Notes under the pieces: model-generated
The model's database searches: none
The model's input: only the letters and a program-made list of their open reading frames with translations
Told to the model about the DNA's origin: nothing
Shown here: piece by piece, positions 45,701 to 57,058 of the stretch
Position numbering within the stretch: the first letter of the stretch is position 1
Layout: the number at the start of each line of letters is the position of its first letter
Position numbers and translations under genes: made by a program
Assembly (NCBI RefSeq): GCF_030936135.1
Contig: NC_082619.1
Coordinates: forward strand, 6,389,208-6,453,207
Reading direction: 5' to 3'
DNA length: 64,000 nt
DNA from: Gavia stellata
Taxonomy: Eukaryota; Chordata; Aves; Gaviiformes; Gaviidae

Positions 45701-45954
45701 CTCTGGTGCATTTTGGCTGAATGTTAATAATCAGGTAATATATAACCACAATATTTATGTTTTACTGGTGAGTTAGAAATGGAAAGCGTACATAGGGCTG
45801 GGGCAGCAAGGATTATTTATTTCCACAACAGGAAAAATGGCTTCAATTTATTTAGTCATTTAATAAATAGAAGAGCTCAGCCAAACAGAAACTCGCTCTT
45901 TACTCAAATTGTGCATAATGAATCGATCTATCCATATCCTTATGGCACATCCAT

Positions 45955-46110
45955 CATCAAAGCAACAATGAGCTGGAAGAGATCTCTTAGATCTTCAAGG
46001 CCAGCCCTCCGCTACGGTGTCCTACAGTCCTTTTCCTAAAGGGACAGTGCCCAAACACCGAAGGCGAGAGCACGACAGTCTGTTGCAACCATTCTCTCAC
46101 AAAGTGTCAG
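45955..46110 (+). repeat. Possible CR1 LINE 3'-end fossil
   Basis: GAGCTGGAAGAGATCTCTTAGATCTTCAAG, then GCCAGCCCTCCGCTACGGTG, resembles the CR1 3' UTR motif (ggaagggacctc ... gatcatcaagtccagccccc). Decayed; no full 3' tail visible. Confidence 0.4.
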
Positions 46111-47498
46111 GTAAGCAGCTGAAAGTCTAACTGTTTCTACCACGAAATACAGGAGATAATCAAGCACCCGAGTGAGGCCCAAGAGGAGAGGTTAACATCC
46201 TCCTGGGGGACTACCACGGGCTGGGATAGAGACCTGCTCGGAGATGCAGTTCCCACTCTAAGGGCGGCTCTGTTTAGCCCTAGTTCTTGTATAACCGAGT
46301 GTTTCTCACAGTATCTGTCCTTCACCCTCTGAGTAGGCAAAGAGACAAGTTAATTACGCTTCTGTATATGCACATGCTCTTCTTGGTTACCTCTCTTCCC
46401 ATTTGCTCAACATCTACATATCCACTCCAGCAACTAATTTCTTCCTCCCATCCTCGGCTTCCTGAACGCGTGACCACATTCTTCACATCGCCTTCTCCCA
46501 AATGTTTCATATTCTGAGGTCGCATCATCGTCCGTTACTATCACACACTGCAATTCTCCGGCTCCAGCTGCTTGAGGCAGTGGCCCTGTCTACTCAATTG
46601 ATTTGGTTTATAAATGATAGAGGGAGAAGCCTGATGAAGCAAGAAAATGGGGAAAGCACGTATTTAAAGTACAACATGACAAAAAAGGAAAATAAAAGGT
46701 TTGTATCAAAACCTGTGCTACAGTGCTGCGTAGGCAACCTTCAAGGCGGCACTCTCAGGTTTTACTGAAAGAAAAAAAAAAAAAAACGTACCAACACCAC
46801 CACCACATCCCTCAGTTCCCCTCCAGCTTCCTCTTGCCATCTTTTTGGTCACCTATCCCTTCGCCTGCTCAGGCAACTTTTCCCAAAGCTACCATCAATG
46901 AGATGAGGTTGTTCCCCTTCCTACAAGTGGATGGTGCTGCTTCCTCCCTCCCTCTCCCACCCTTCTGCATCTCTCCTCTGAATTAAATCACCCCTCTACT
47001 TCAAGCCCTTAAAATTCAAAAGATAAAACTACCTTCTTTCTGCATGTAAAAAAAAACCCCAACTTGTCTCTTTCAGAATAGCTGCTTCTCTGAAGTACTA
47101 CAGGCCACAGAGAACAAATCAGCCTATCCGTACATTAAAACAGGTGGGGACTTGACATACAGTGCCAGTTAAGTGCTACAACACCGCTTCTGTTTCTGCA
47201 TGCTTTACTAGCATGAAATAAAAGCGACAAATAGACCCGATCTCATGTTTAAGCCAAAACAAAATTCACAATACTAAAACAGCCCCTGTAATTAGCTACA
47301 CTTCTAAGTCAATTAAAATTCAGTTTGCACAGCTGACAGCAGCTGCAGGTGGTCAGAAACACACTTGAAGTAGCTGCTGGCTGCAGAGCAAATTGCCCTA
47401 AGAAGGCTCATCCAGGGATTTTCTTTGCAGGTTAGTAGTAAGGATGCCAGAGGAGAGCAAGCGACAACACATAACCTTTTCTCTCGAAAAAGAAGTTG

Positions 47499-47517
47499 TA
47501 ATTATTATTATTATTAC
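47499..47517 (+). repeat. (TTA)n microsatellite
   Basis: TAATTATTATTATTATTA, a short trinucleotide tract of about five units in the long PRDM10 5' intron. Confidence 0.8.
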
Positions 47518-48916
47518 CTGATGGAATAATTGACATGTTATCTCATCCTATAACCAAGGTAATAAAGCTGCCTTCGTTTTAAACACCTAACACACGAGAG
47601 AAGCATGCGTATAGCAAAGTGTCAAAAACCATCATCACAATTTGGGAGATAAGTTCTCCATTTAAGGACTGACTCGAGAAATACACCCTCTTATATTTAT
47701 TTTTCCTAGAAATGAAGGCATTAGAAGGCTTGAGACTGCCAATTGTTTTATTTCCACAAAAGACACAAAGAACCCTCCTGTAGAATCAGTTGCTGATTCA
47801 TTAGCATTTCCATCTTCCAACTCAACCAGTGGAAAGGGTGTGTGGGGGGGTGGGGTGGGGAGGAAATTCAATTATTGAAAAAATAACAGAAGAAAGCTAA
47901 AGTTCAGTATAGTCTCTATTCCCACTGAAACTCCGAAAGAGAAACATTGATATGTATCTTATAGACACCCAGCTTTGTGCTTGCTCATTCCTTAAAGGCC
48001 TGTAAGAACCACAAATACATCAGTAATACACTAGGTAGGTTGGTGCACAGGTACCAAAAAGCGCATCGCAAATACAGACCATTCATTTCACTCTCAGGCC
48101 TGCGAAGCTCTATAGTCTAAACCAGGTTTTTAACTCTGATCGACAGACCCCTGCAAGACCCCTTCGGAGGATCTGCAAAGAGCAGTTGAGAGGAAAGGAG
48201 TGACCGTGCATAAGTTGAAGTGTCTCGTACAGGGAAACTAACCTTGTAAAAAGGTGAGTTGTGCCTTTAGGATGAGTAGGTCTGAAAGATGGAACACCAG
48301 GACCTCGTTTTTCCATTCCAACTTAAAGATTTAACAAGCTCCCATCAACAAAATTTTAATACAACCATGGTACAGGAGGGGGAAAACGGCAACTCAACAC
48401 CAAAACCTAGGTAGCAAGAGGTCTGCAAGACCGAACAGCCACATGCTATAACTGTATTGTAGACCATAAGAATGGGCATATTTGGTAGAGGTAACCACCA
48501 CCACTGGCACAAAGACCAGCATCAGCAGAGCGGTGGCAAACACCACAGCTTCCACTTGCAGAAGTTGCTGCTGCTCACAGGTGGGCCTCACCCTTTCCTT
48601 CCAGCCCTCGATAGATGGAACCACCTCACGCAGTGGGAGTCAGCAGAAGGCCCGAACCCACCGGCCTGGTCCTACTCTGCCCTTGGATGAGCCTATCCAC
48701 ACAAGCTCCATCTGGCACACCAAGGTGGTGAGGAAAGGGCTGCCACCCCTCCACACCAAGCCCCAGGGTGGTCCAGACAGGAGCCTTTCCCTGCTAGGGC
48801 CGACACTGGCGCACAAAGGGCCCCCCAGCACCACCTCGGGCAGGGCATGACCCCATAACCACAACCACCCTCAGCTCCTCTCAGGCCGGACTACAGGTCC
48901 CCGCCGCCCGCTCCCC

Positions 48917-48924
48917 CTTATATA
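48917..48924 (-). promoter_or_regulatory. PRDM10: TATA box, minus strand
   Basis: TATATAAG on the minus strand, followed by GGGGG. A start site is expected about 30 bases downstream, near 48888-48895. It points in the PRDM10 direction and has three CCAAT boxes upstream, a coherent core promoter. Confidence 0.6.
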
Positions 48925-48957
48925 CCCTCCGCGCCCCACCGCCGCCACCAACAGCAG

Positions 48958-49035
48958 CCAATCCGGGGAGGGGGTGCGACGCCCCCTCCCCTAACTAGGC
49001 CAATGGAAGGCAGGGGCGCGAGGCACGCGGCCAAT
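48958..49035. promoter_or_regulatory. PRDM10: Cluster of three CCAAT (NF-Y) boxes
   Basis: CCAAT at 48958-48962, 49000-49004 and 49031-49035, 31-42 bases apart, all reading CCAAT on the plus strand. They lie about 70-145 bases upstream of the predicted TATA-directed start, the usual range for NF-Y, which works in either orientation. Confidence 0.6.
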
Positions 49036-49052
49036 CAGGAGGCGCAGGTGCG

Positions 49053-49069
49053 CCCCCCCCCCCCCCCCC
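49053..49069 (+). repeat. C17 homopolymer
   Basis: Seventeen consecutive C within the promoter CpG island, next to the third CCAAT box; a length-variable tract that is hard to sequence accurately. Confidence 0.85.
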
Positions 49070-49850
49070 GCCCGGTTCCCGCCGCCGCTCCCCAGTGTGA
49101 GAAATCACCGCGGCCCCCCCCCCACCCCGCCGCTCCGAGAAAGCGCGAGGCGCCATCAGCCCCCCGCGAGGGCGCCCAACGGTCGGTCAGCCCCAACCAC
49201 TCCGGCCCTGGGGGGGGACGGGGGCTGGCGGCAAGAGGCCGCGCCGGGCTGGCAGAGGAGAGAGGACGGCCCGGCAGCGGAGGCTAGGGGTGCTGGTCTA
49301 ACCACGGGACGAGGGCAGCGAGCGGCCCAGAGTAATGGGGCGGGGGGGGGGGGTGGGGAGCTGAGGCGCCTACAGTGGTGGTGGTGGGGGAACAAGATGG
49401 CTCCGACACCCCCCCGCCAGTGAGGTGCCGGGGTCCGGACTGTACCATCCAGGGAGGGGGGGAAACAGGGGTGGGGGCAGCCCCGTCTCTCAACTGTCCG
49501 GGGCGGGTGGGGGATCCCGGCTGGGGTGGGGAGGGGGGGGAAGCGGACTGTACCTCTCCCACGGGGGGGGGAAGGGGAATGACTGCGCCCTGCTCCCCCC
49601 ACCCCCCACTCGCGGGAGCGAACGGTTTATCCCGGCCCCAGCGCTAAGGAGCCGCCAGCTCCGGGCGCCATCTTGGGTGCGACTAAAACAACAAGTCCAA
49701 AACCCCCGGCGGGTCCCCGCGGCGCCCCCGGATCGGGCTTCCCTCCCGGACCGTCCCATCGCGTTACCTGAGGGGGTCCCGTGCGGGTGCCGCGTCCCGG
49801 CCGCCGCCGCCGGCCCCGCTGCGGCCCCAAACCCCCCCACCTGTCCTCAC

Positions 49851-49940
49851 CTCACAATGGTAGCTGCAGAGCGGGAGGGGGGGCGGCCGCCCGGACCTCA
49901 TTACCATAATCTGCCTGGCAACAGGCCGCGGCGCCGCACG
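49851..49940 (-). other. PRDM10: Candidate PRDM10 noncoding first exon
   Basis: The minus strand has the strong donor TTGTGAG|GTGAGGACAG at 49851/49850, with an inverted CCAAT box (CAGCCAATCAGC on the minus strand, core 49944-49948) about 90 bases upstream of it. This arrangement fits a noncoding first exon whose start lies somewhere between the two. Inferred from motifs only. Confidence 0.45.
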
Positions 49941-50052
49941 CTGATTGGCTGAAACGCCTCCTCCCGCGAAGACGGGGCACAAAAGTCTTCAAGAAAAGAC
50001 TCAGAGGCGACCAGGTCAGGGGGCCGGGAGCAAGGGGGGGGCCCCGATCCAC

Positions 50053-50084
50053 AGGGAGGGGAGGGGGAGGGGAGGGGGAGGGGA
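50053..50084 (+). repeat. G-rich tandem tract (quadruplex-prone)
   Basis: Repeats of GGAGGGGGA with at least five runs of four or more G on the plus strand, upstream of the candidate PRDM10 start sites. A quadruplex could form; inference from the pattern. Confidence 0.7.
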
Positions 50085-50208
50085 CCCCTGCCCGGGCCTT
50101 TACTCCCCCCTTCGGGTGCCCGCGACCAATCAGAGCACCGCTCTCATCCCCGCTCCGTTCCGCCGGCGGCCTTGCCGCCAATCAGAGCGTGCCTCTTATC
50201 GCGGCGCT

Positions 50209-50302
50209 CCGCCCCCTGCTGGGGGAGGAGGTGGGGGGACGCGAGCAGCGCCCCCTGCTGGGAGGGCGGGGGAGAGCGGGGCGGGGCGCCCCCTGTCGGC
50301 GG
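50209..50302 (-). promoter_or_regulatory. Three tandem CTCF-like motifs
   Basis: GCCCCCTG cores start at 50211, 50250 and 50288. The second, GCGCCCCCTGCTGG, is nearly identical to the CTCF core; the first, CCGCCCCCTGCTGG, and third, GCGCCCCCTGTCGG, are close. All three are in the same (minus) orientation, spaced 39 and 38 bases apart, at the outer edge of the PRDM10 CpG island. Confidence 0.6.
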
Positions 50303-53300
50303 GGAGGAGGTCTCCGAGTGACGCGCGGTGATTTAGTGGGGCTGGGGGGGTAGGCGGCCGGGCCCCCCCCTTTTACACGGCAGGGAGGGCAGGGTCCATC
50401 TCCCTTGCCCCGCTAGAGATGGAGCTGAGCCCAAAATCCCTCGTGGGCTCCCAGCCGCGATACTCTGCAGCCCCCTCTGCCCCGTCTTGCAGCCCCTCGG
50501 AGTACAATTCTCTGGAATTGCATCAAAAATAGCAGTCCGGCAGGTTTCACTGTGATTTTACTTATATACTTATAAATGAAAAGCTGAAGCAAGAGCTATT
50601 GGTATCCATCGAGGGTCTGCCCACCAGGAAATGCCCCCAAAAGGGCTCCTTCTACCCAAAGGAACCCAGATTGGCATTGCCATTTCTTCTTTTTTTTTTC
50701 CATGGTATATGCATCCGAGTCCTAAATGTCAGCTCAGAGAAAGATAATAATTCCTATGGTTTGGAAATTTAACTCATTGGTCATTCCAGTGGGGTTATGG
50801 CCATACTTTTGTTTCTGCTTGTCTTAAAGAGGTGTTTGTATTATGGTAGCATGGAAAAATAAGCTTTTCTTATTCCTTATTTGTGATTAGGATACACCTA
50901 GAAAGCTATTTGATGTAGTAGTTCAGTAGATATTTCGTAAATAAGACAATCTCTGTGTTTAATACCTTTTAAGTTTATGTCAAATGGTTTCATGAACTGC
51001 GTGTGTGCACACTGTTCCACTCAAGCACAGGCAGCTGTGGATCCTGCAATGGGCCATTGTGGCCATTTGACCCAAACCCCAGCAACAGAGGAAGGGTAAA
51101 TTTTGGTTAAAGATGAATCACTGCTTTTACCAAAACTGGTTCTGCTCATGATCTGCCCTAGGAGAACAGGGAGAAAGTCAGATCTTGGTGCAATTAAGCT
51201 TACTTCTCTACTAGGTCTGTCTTTTTAAAGCCTGATCTAGTCTTTTAAATAAAGAGACACATCATTGTCTGTTGTACTGACCCATCCCTCCCATGAGCAA
51301 TCAAGATAAAAGATGCAAATTTTCTAACTCATGCTTAGTAACTTAACCTTAAATTGTTAGACAAGAAAGACTTTTAGAACTGAAGTGAGCAAAATGAGTT
51401 ACCCAGTGAGGAGAAGCTCGGGCTTTTTTTCCCCTCCACAACACTGCTTGACTCCTCTGGGCAGTTCTCTTAATTTGAATTAAGAGAGTTATGGAGTCAA
51501 TTTATTCCTCCAGCCTATAAACACGGTTTCAATTTCATTACACCATGCTGAAACATTAGGATAAAAAACAGCACAAGGAAATTCCTAAGACTGAAAAAAA
51601 CTGCTTTATTTCCCATAAGTCTTAACAGCTATGTGTTACTTTTAAAAAAAAATCAAAGTGTTTTCAGTGCGGTATTTTTATTTGGGATTTCTGAGAGCCT
51701 AACATTTTGAAGACTCGCTGACTCCCATACAAACACACTATGGTGCCATGTTTGCATGCAAACATGTAGTTCTGCAACTGGGTACAAAACAGTGCAGGAC
51801 CTCAGGGCTGTCCTTTCCTGGTACATGGGACATGTCATTCCACAGGTTGTTTTTTTTTTTCCCCTCTTAGCTTGGCAAGAGATTCAGTTCAAGTGTACAG
51901 TGGATGCAACAAGCTGCCAGATGCAGAAAAAGCATGCTGGTCTGATTCATCATCAGCAGTATCTGGAATCTGATGTAATGCCTATTGTATTTCCCACATT
52001 TAATGTGTTGTTTCTGGTGCTCCAGCACAGGCTTTGTTCTTCCAATAGCCTCATGCTGTCAGAAAGAGAGAGAAGCCTTCACATTAAGTTATTTATTTCT
52101 AATCTTCATAGTTCAAATAAGCTACATAGGCAAATGGGGGAATTATTTTTTATGATGTCTGGAACAGTGCTGTAACCCTTCATCAAATCCTCCTTCCCCC
52201 CCGCCTCATCTCCTGGGTCATCAGATCTGTATCTCCATCCCTGCATCACCTCATTAGTATACTGCTGTTTCAGCACTGCTGCTGCTGTATGTGTCCTGTC
52301 TTGCCTGTTTTGTCTCTTCCCCGTGGCCACGACAAGGCTCATTTTTCCAGACCGCAGCACCATCTCCCACATGGAAGCATGTGTACTGACATCCTCCCAG
52401 CGAGGGCCATTTTCTCCCTCATTTCAGGTTCCAGCTGGAAAAGCATACTGCAACCTCACCCCATTTCATTTACTTGCAAATATCTTTTTGACCTCTTTAG
52501 CTTGAGCCTCTTCATCCATTCTCTTCACCAAGTAAAACCACTGTCATGAGTCTTCGCCTTAAAACAAACCTGCCACACCTGGACCACAGTCCCCTAAAGC
52601 TGCTCACCAACCCTCCATCTCCTTTCAGACCTCCTAGAAAGCTTTCTTTTATCTGTACCTCTTTGTTTCTGATTTTGTTGGGGTTATTTGATTTTTTTTT
52701 TCTTCGTTATAACATTATGCCACTTTGAGAAGCATGTAGATGAAAACATGACAAAGAAAAATGCTCAAGTGCTGTAAACTCATTTGAATTATAGAAGCAG
52801 ACGATGCCACGCTGGCCCTCTTGACCTCCTAGACTACATCTGTGCATGATAAGTAGGTACTTGCGCCTAGATTTCCAAATTAAACTCTGCACAGAATTGG
52901 GCTATGCATGGTGGTACCCATCTAACTTCCCTCGTGCAAGACAGCGGCTGTCTGTGATTTAAAACACCAATCTAGAAGATGGAAAAACTTCAGCTCTCTC
53001 CATGTTTCTGTTAGAACCTGCTAAATTATAATGCAACTGAAATGTAATTACTTTACATCCTGCACAGAGAATACAAAACATGGTGAAGGTTGTGATATGA
53101 GTTTACTGATTTAGAGCGAGCCAGAATAAATTTAATTAAGACGGCCTCTTGTAAAACACATACAAATACAACAAAGTTATCCTGTTTTGGTTCTCAGGGT
53201 CATTTCCCCCCAAAAAAGTTTAACTAGTGTTTTTTAAACAAGCTGAATTAATCCCCTCACACTGCAAGGAAAAGTTTGACTAAAAATTTCAAGAAGTGAT

Positions 53301-55035
53301 TTTACTTAAAACTAAATGAAAAACATACCACAAGAGAAAGCATTACATCACATACATTCACTATTGGCTACCCTTTTGCCTGATCTGTACCCATCCAAAT
53401 GGCATTTATACCCCAATATTTAATAAGAAATATAAGCAACAGGCAGAGTAATAAGTGAGGAAACAATTCACAGCCCTACCATGTGGTGTAGGGATAGGAA
53501 AAGTGAGGTCTGGCTGCAAAAACGCCTGCAGGGAAAACACTTTGCCACTCACATACCAATATCTCCCCAACTCCATTATAACAGTATTTATTAAGGCTGC
53601 CGCTGCTTCTGATGGAGTCTTGAGATCTTTGGGTTTAGGGGAAGATAGAAATCAACCAAAAGAGTTTAGGCCTTCACAAGTTTTCATGTAAATTGCCTGT
53701 TTGTAAGCTTTTCCAGAGCAAGAAAAATATTTTTCATTCTTCTTGTGCACAGGTGCTAGTGGGGAGCCCTGGCCCTTAAGGCTATGGCGAGTACAGGAAC
53801 ACAGATGCAGTGGAGTTGTTCTTTGCATGGCAAGACTTCTTAATTATTGGAGCATTTCCCAGAAATCTGCACCGGACAGATTAGTCCAACTTCAAATCCA
53901 GGTCAATACTTCATCTGGGATTACTGTTTATCTAAATACACGCATTTCTTCTCTGGGAAAGATGTTCAACCATCATTAGCCTTACAATACTTAACTGAAA
54001 GTACCCAGCTTTGTTGGCTGATTTTTCACACAAGTTCAGGTGTCACCACTATCCAGTTCTGGTTATGGAGAAGCGTTGCCATTAGTAGGAAATAATTTGT
54101 GCATCAACTGCAAAGTAAATGCAGAGGCTGTTTGGTTTTCCTCTCCATTAAGCAAGCTGGGATAACTCAGAAAACTATTAACAATGCTTTTTGATATTGC
54201 TGAGTTTGCTAGAAAGTTGACTAGAAATCAAGGTTGAATATTCTCTGTTAAAATTAGTCCTGTATCTCGGCATTATAGTGAAGTCTTCAAAAAATCATCA
54301 TAAAAACTTACAGGGTTTAAAAGATTTTTAAGTTTTCTAGAAAGTTTCCCTGTCTCCAGCTCTGGGAAAGTACTCGTTAATACACATCCTTTTGATAGAT
54401 GCTTTCAAAAAAGTGATGATGAGATGATAGAGTCAGTCTTACCCAGCCTCTGTTGGGAAAGAAGGGATCTTCAGAGATACTCCTCCTGCTTCTGGATATA
54501 CTTACTAGATAAAGAAGAGAGGCAACATGGAAAAAAGTTCAGTGATAACTTATGGTAGATGTTTAAACAGCAGCCACATTTTAAGAAAAATCATATTTTA
54601 TGATCTAATTTGGTATATGTGCCAACCATACACTCTGTTTATCTGGCTTCATACAGAACAGCATAAAGTAAATCCCATAGCTGGGAAAAGTCAGTATTAT
54701 TTTTCAATATGTATAAAGATATTTGTATCTGTCAGACAGTCAGTCTTCCTCCTTCCCCAGAATTTAGAAATTAAGGAATCTGACCTTCTCATGGATGTAG
54801 GAACTGGCAGGGGCGTTTCCAAGCCACTGAGTCCTGTCCATCAGAGATGCTATAACCCGAGCAGGCCTTCTCTTAGGAAGAATTGAGACTGTTGTTCTTG
54901 CAGCCTTGAACAAGAGACTAAAAAAGTCACTGAAAACAAGTTGTTTTTTCCAAGGCCCATTTCTACTTATTTGTTCTTGTGCCAACATTTACATAGTTTA
55001 AATAGGGGACTTGTTCTTCCCCCAGTGTTTACACT

Positions 55036-55182
55036 CCTGATGTATTTATAGACAGCAGTCATAGTCTCTCCTGAAGTTTATTTTGTTAGACTAAGCAAGC
55101 CATATTTCTTTCATCTTCTCCTGTACGACATGTTCCTCATTCTCCATCTGTCTTACTAGCCCCTCTGCTGGAGGGAGGCAAC
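55036..55182 (-). repeat. CR1 LINE fossil, antisense
   Basis: TGATGTATTTATAGACAGCAGTCATAGTCTC, then GTTAGACTAAGCAAGCC, CTCCTGTACGACATGTTCCTCATTC and CTAGCCCCTCTGCTGG, follow the reverse complement of the CR1 3' coding region in order. Divergence is high, so it is an old subfamily. It supports a bird or other sauropsid origin. Confidence 0.75.
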
Positions 55183-56922
55183 AGGGCATTGAAAAACAAG
55201 TTTTTATCTTCTGTGATGCATTTTCCAAAGCAGCTTTTGCAACCCTTGATGATTTTTAAGCATAAGAAAATCTTTCCCTGGGAAGTCTCTAGCTCTTATC
55301 CAGAAGCCTGGATCTCTAAACTTCTTAAAGTACTCCCCAGCTACAGTCTCATCCTTCAGCACCTGAACAAGATGAACAAGGCTTATCTGGAGAGGGCAGT
55401 CAGGGTCATTTAAGGATCCAGGTCACCAGGCAAGTTCAAGAGGATGAGACAGGTCTGAAATCCATGCAGCAATTAAATCTGCAGGTCATGATGCAACTTG
55501 GTGAGGATGATGGGATTAAACAAAATCTAGTAATCACTTACCAAGTCCATAGCAATGAGGCAGACTCCAGATCAAGCTGGGATATGAGGGTAACAGCCCA
55601 TAGCCATGGAGCTGGACCCCAATGCTCCTCTAAAATCATTCAGACACAGAATGAGGTCCTAGGGCTCAGCTTAAATAGAGCCCCTGGGCCCATGGGTGGA
55701 GGCCCCAGGTGAAGCTGCTGAGGATCAGTAAGATTTATTAGTGGCCTCAGGTCCATAGCAGGGTGCTATGTTGCTGGTTAGGTGCTGTAGGTAAAGCTTT
55801 ATCTCTACAGCAGCTCTGCTTTTAAGCAAAGTTGTTTTGTTGTCTTTTTTTTATTAAGTTTTGCTTTTGAATCTTTTTTTAAATGTAATATTTGTACTCT
55901 TGCCATATTTATTAAAAGCTTGTCGGTCTGTTTCAAAAAAACAACTTAAAATTTTGGAGGAGGTTGCATTTTTTTTTTCTTTCCTGAGGCTTGAGTCTTT
56001 GCTTACTATATTTTCATGTTTTTCCCCAATTTTCTATCAGAACATCTAGTAAGTTAAGTCTTTGAGAAGAGAAACACTCCTGAAACTTTCCCACAGGGTT
56101 CTGGGATTTTGTGGTTAAGTAGAAGAAAAGTATTTGCGACATTGGTGGTGTTGCATTGCTATCAACACCTTTGGTGTAGGAGACTGTGGTGTCCTGTTTG
56201 AGTACCTGACCCTGCAGCGAGAGCTGTATGAGCGGACACCGGCAGCAGTGTGGGGCTGTATTGATTTAGATGTCATTTTGGATTGCATTCAAAATATTTT
56301 TGCAGAGCAGTTCTTCGCAGCTGGATGTGTCCTTCAAGAGGATAGTTGTCTCAGTAGAAGAGAAATGTTTATTTTGGTGAGTGATTAGTTTAAAGGAGGG
56401 GGTGTTTTGAAGCTGAAATGAGTTTGAAAGGTAAGTATATTCCACTCACGCTATAGACAGATACCCGAACGCCTTTAAAAACAAGTGTCTTAGGAGAACA
56501 GTAGGTATCAAATGGAGTAAATGTACAGCAAGTGCCAAGATTCATCAGTGAGTTCAATGCTGCCTTATCTCTAAAGCTGACAAAAAGAAAATGGTATCAT
56601 CTGAGACAGCCATTAAGATTGAAGCCACAGCCTCTGCCCTGGTGCAGAAGTCTACAAATGAAAAACTCCTGCTGCCAGCCAGACAGGAAAAACATGAAAA
56701 TTTGCTGCACAGAGGAAAAGCGCAGAGCAGCCCAAAGCAGGGAATTCTGGCAGATCCTCTGCTGTGCTTCAGACAACTGACACTGGAGGAGGGATGCAGA
56801 TACTGTAGGCTACGAAGAAACAGCGTGTCAATCTGCTTCCCCAAAATCTTTTCATGAACAGAACATAACCCAATTATTTTGAGCTAGTCTCATATTTTTT
56901 TCTTGTTTTTTTTTTCTGGCAG

Positions 56923-57058
56923 GAAATACTCCTCGTTGTCAAAGCTCCTGTGATGTTATTCAGGTGCACCCAAATGTTATGGATTCCAGGTGTGCCCAGG
57001 CACCTGGCCAGCTCAACCCAAAACAGAGGCGTTTTCTTCAAAGCAGCAGATTTACACG
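56923..57058 (+). other. Candidate exon of an unannotated plus-strand transcript
   Basis: A long T-rich tract ends in TTTTCTGGCAG (acceptor, AG at 56921-56922), and 136 bases later ACG|GTAAGG forms a donor. Upstream, a donor ATTTTG|GTGAGTG at 56376/56377 could precede it. No conserved frame; possible noncoding RNA. Splice motifs only. Confidence 0.25.

Larger units (their letters stand above)
39720..48878 (-). other. PRDM10: PRDM10 5' intron between promoter exon(s) and coding exon 1
   Basis: About 9-10 kb, with no coding exon seen on either strand. It holds an AT-rich block with many homeodomain-type TAATT cores (41800-41960), an A17 run at 44900, a possible CR1 fossil (45955-46110), a TTA tract (47499-47517) and a G-rich tract (47840-47863). 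Between 48360 and 48880 there are longer open frames at the edge of the CpG island, with no family resemblance. Confidence 0.7.
48880..50345. promoter_or_regulatory. PRDM10: PRDM10 CpG-island promoter complex
   Basis: About 1.45 kb of strongly GC- and CpG-rich sequence lies at the 5' end of PRDM10, abruptly bordered by AT-rich DNA. It contains a TATA box with three CCAAT boxes, further CCAAT boxes at 49944, 50126 and 50178, YY1-type sites on both strands (49393-49402 plus; 49667-49676 minus), GC boxes, and CTCF-like motifs at the right border. The many long open frames here on both strands are composition artefacts. The exact start sites need transcript data. Confidence 0.85.

Noticed and set aside
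48394..48864. Open frames of 72-122 codons on both strands near the TATA box, including a hydrophobic one on the minus strand
   Set aside because: No known family, frames overlap on both strands, and the longest minus frame starts at a non-ATG codon; more likely 5' untranslated sequence or chance.
49003..50331. Many overlapping Pro/Gly/Arg-rich open frames
   Set aside because: These are composition artefacts of the PRDM10 CpG island; no splice pattern or conserved motif supports a protein.
56134..56388. 84-codon plus-strand protein gene
   Set aside because: The frame is open and ends just after a donor motif, but the sequence resembles no family I know; kept only as part of a possible noncoding transcript.
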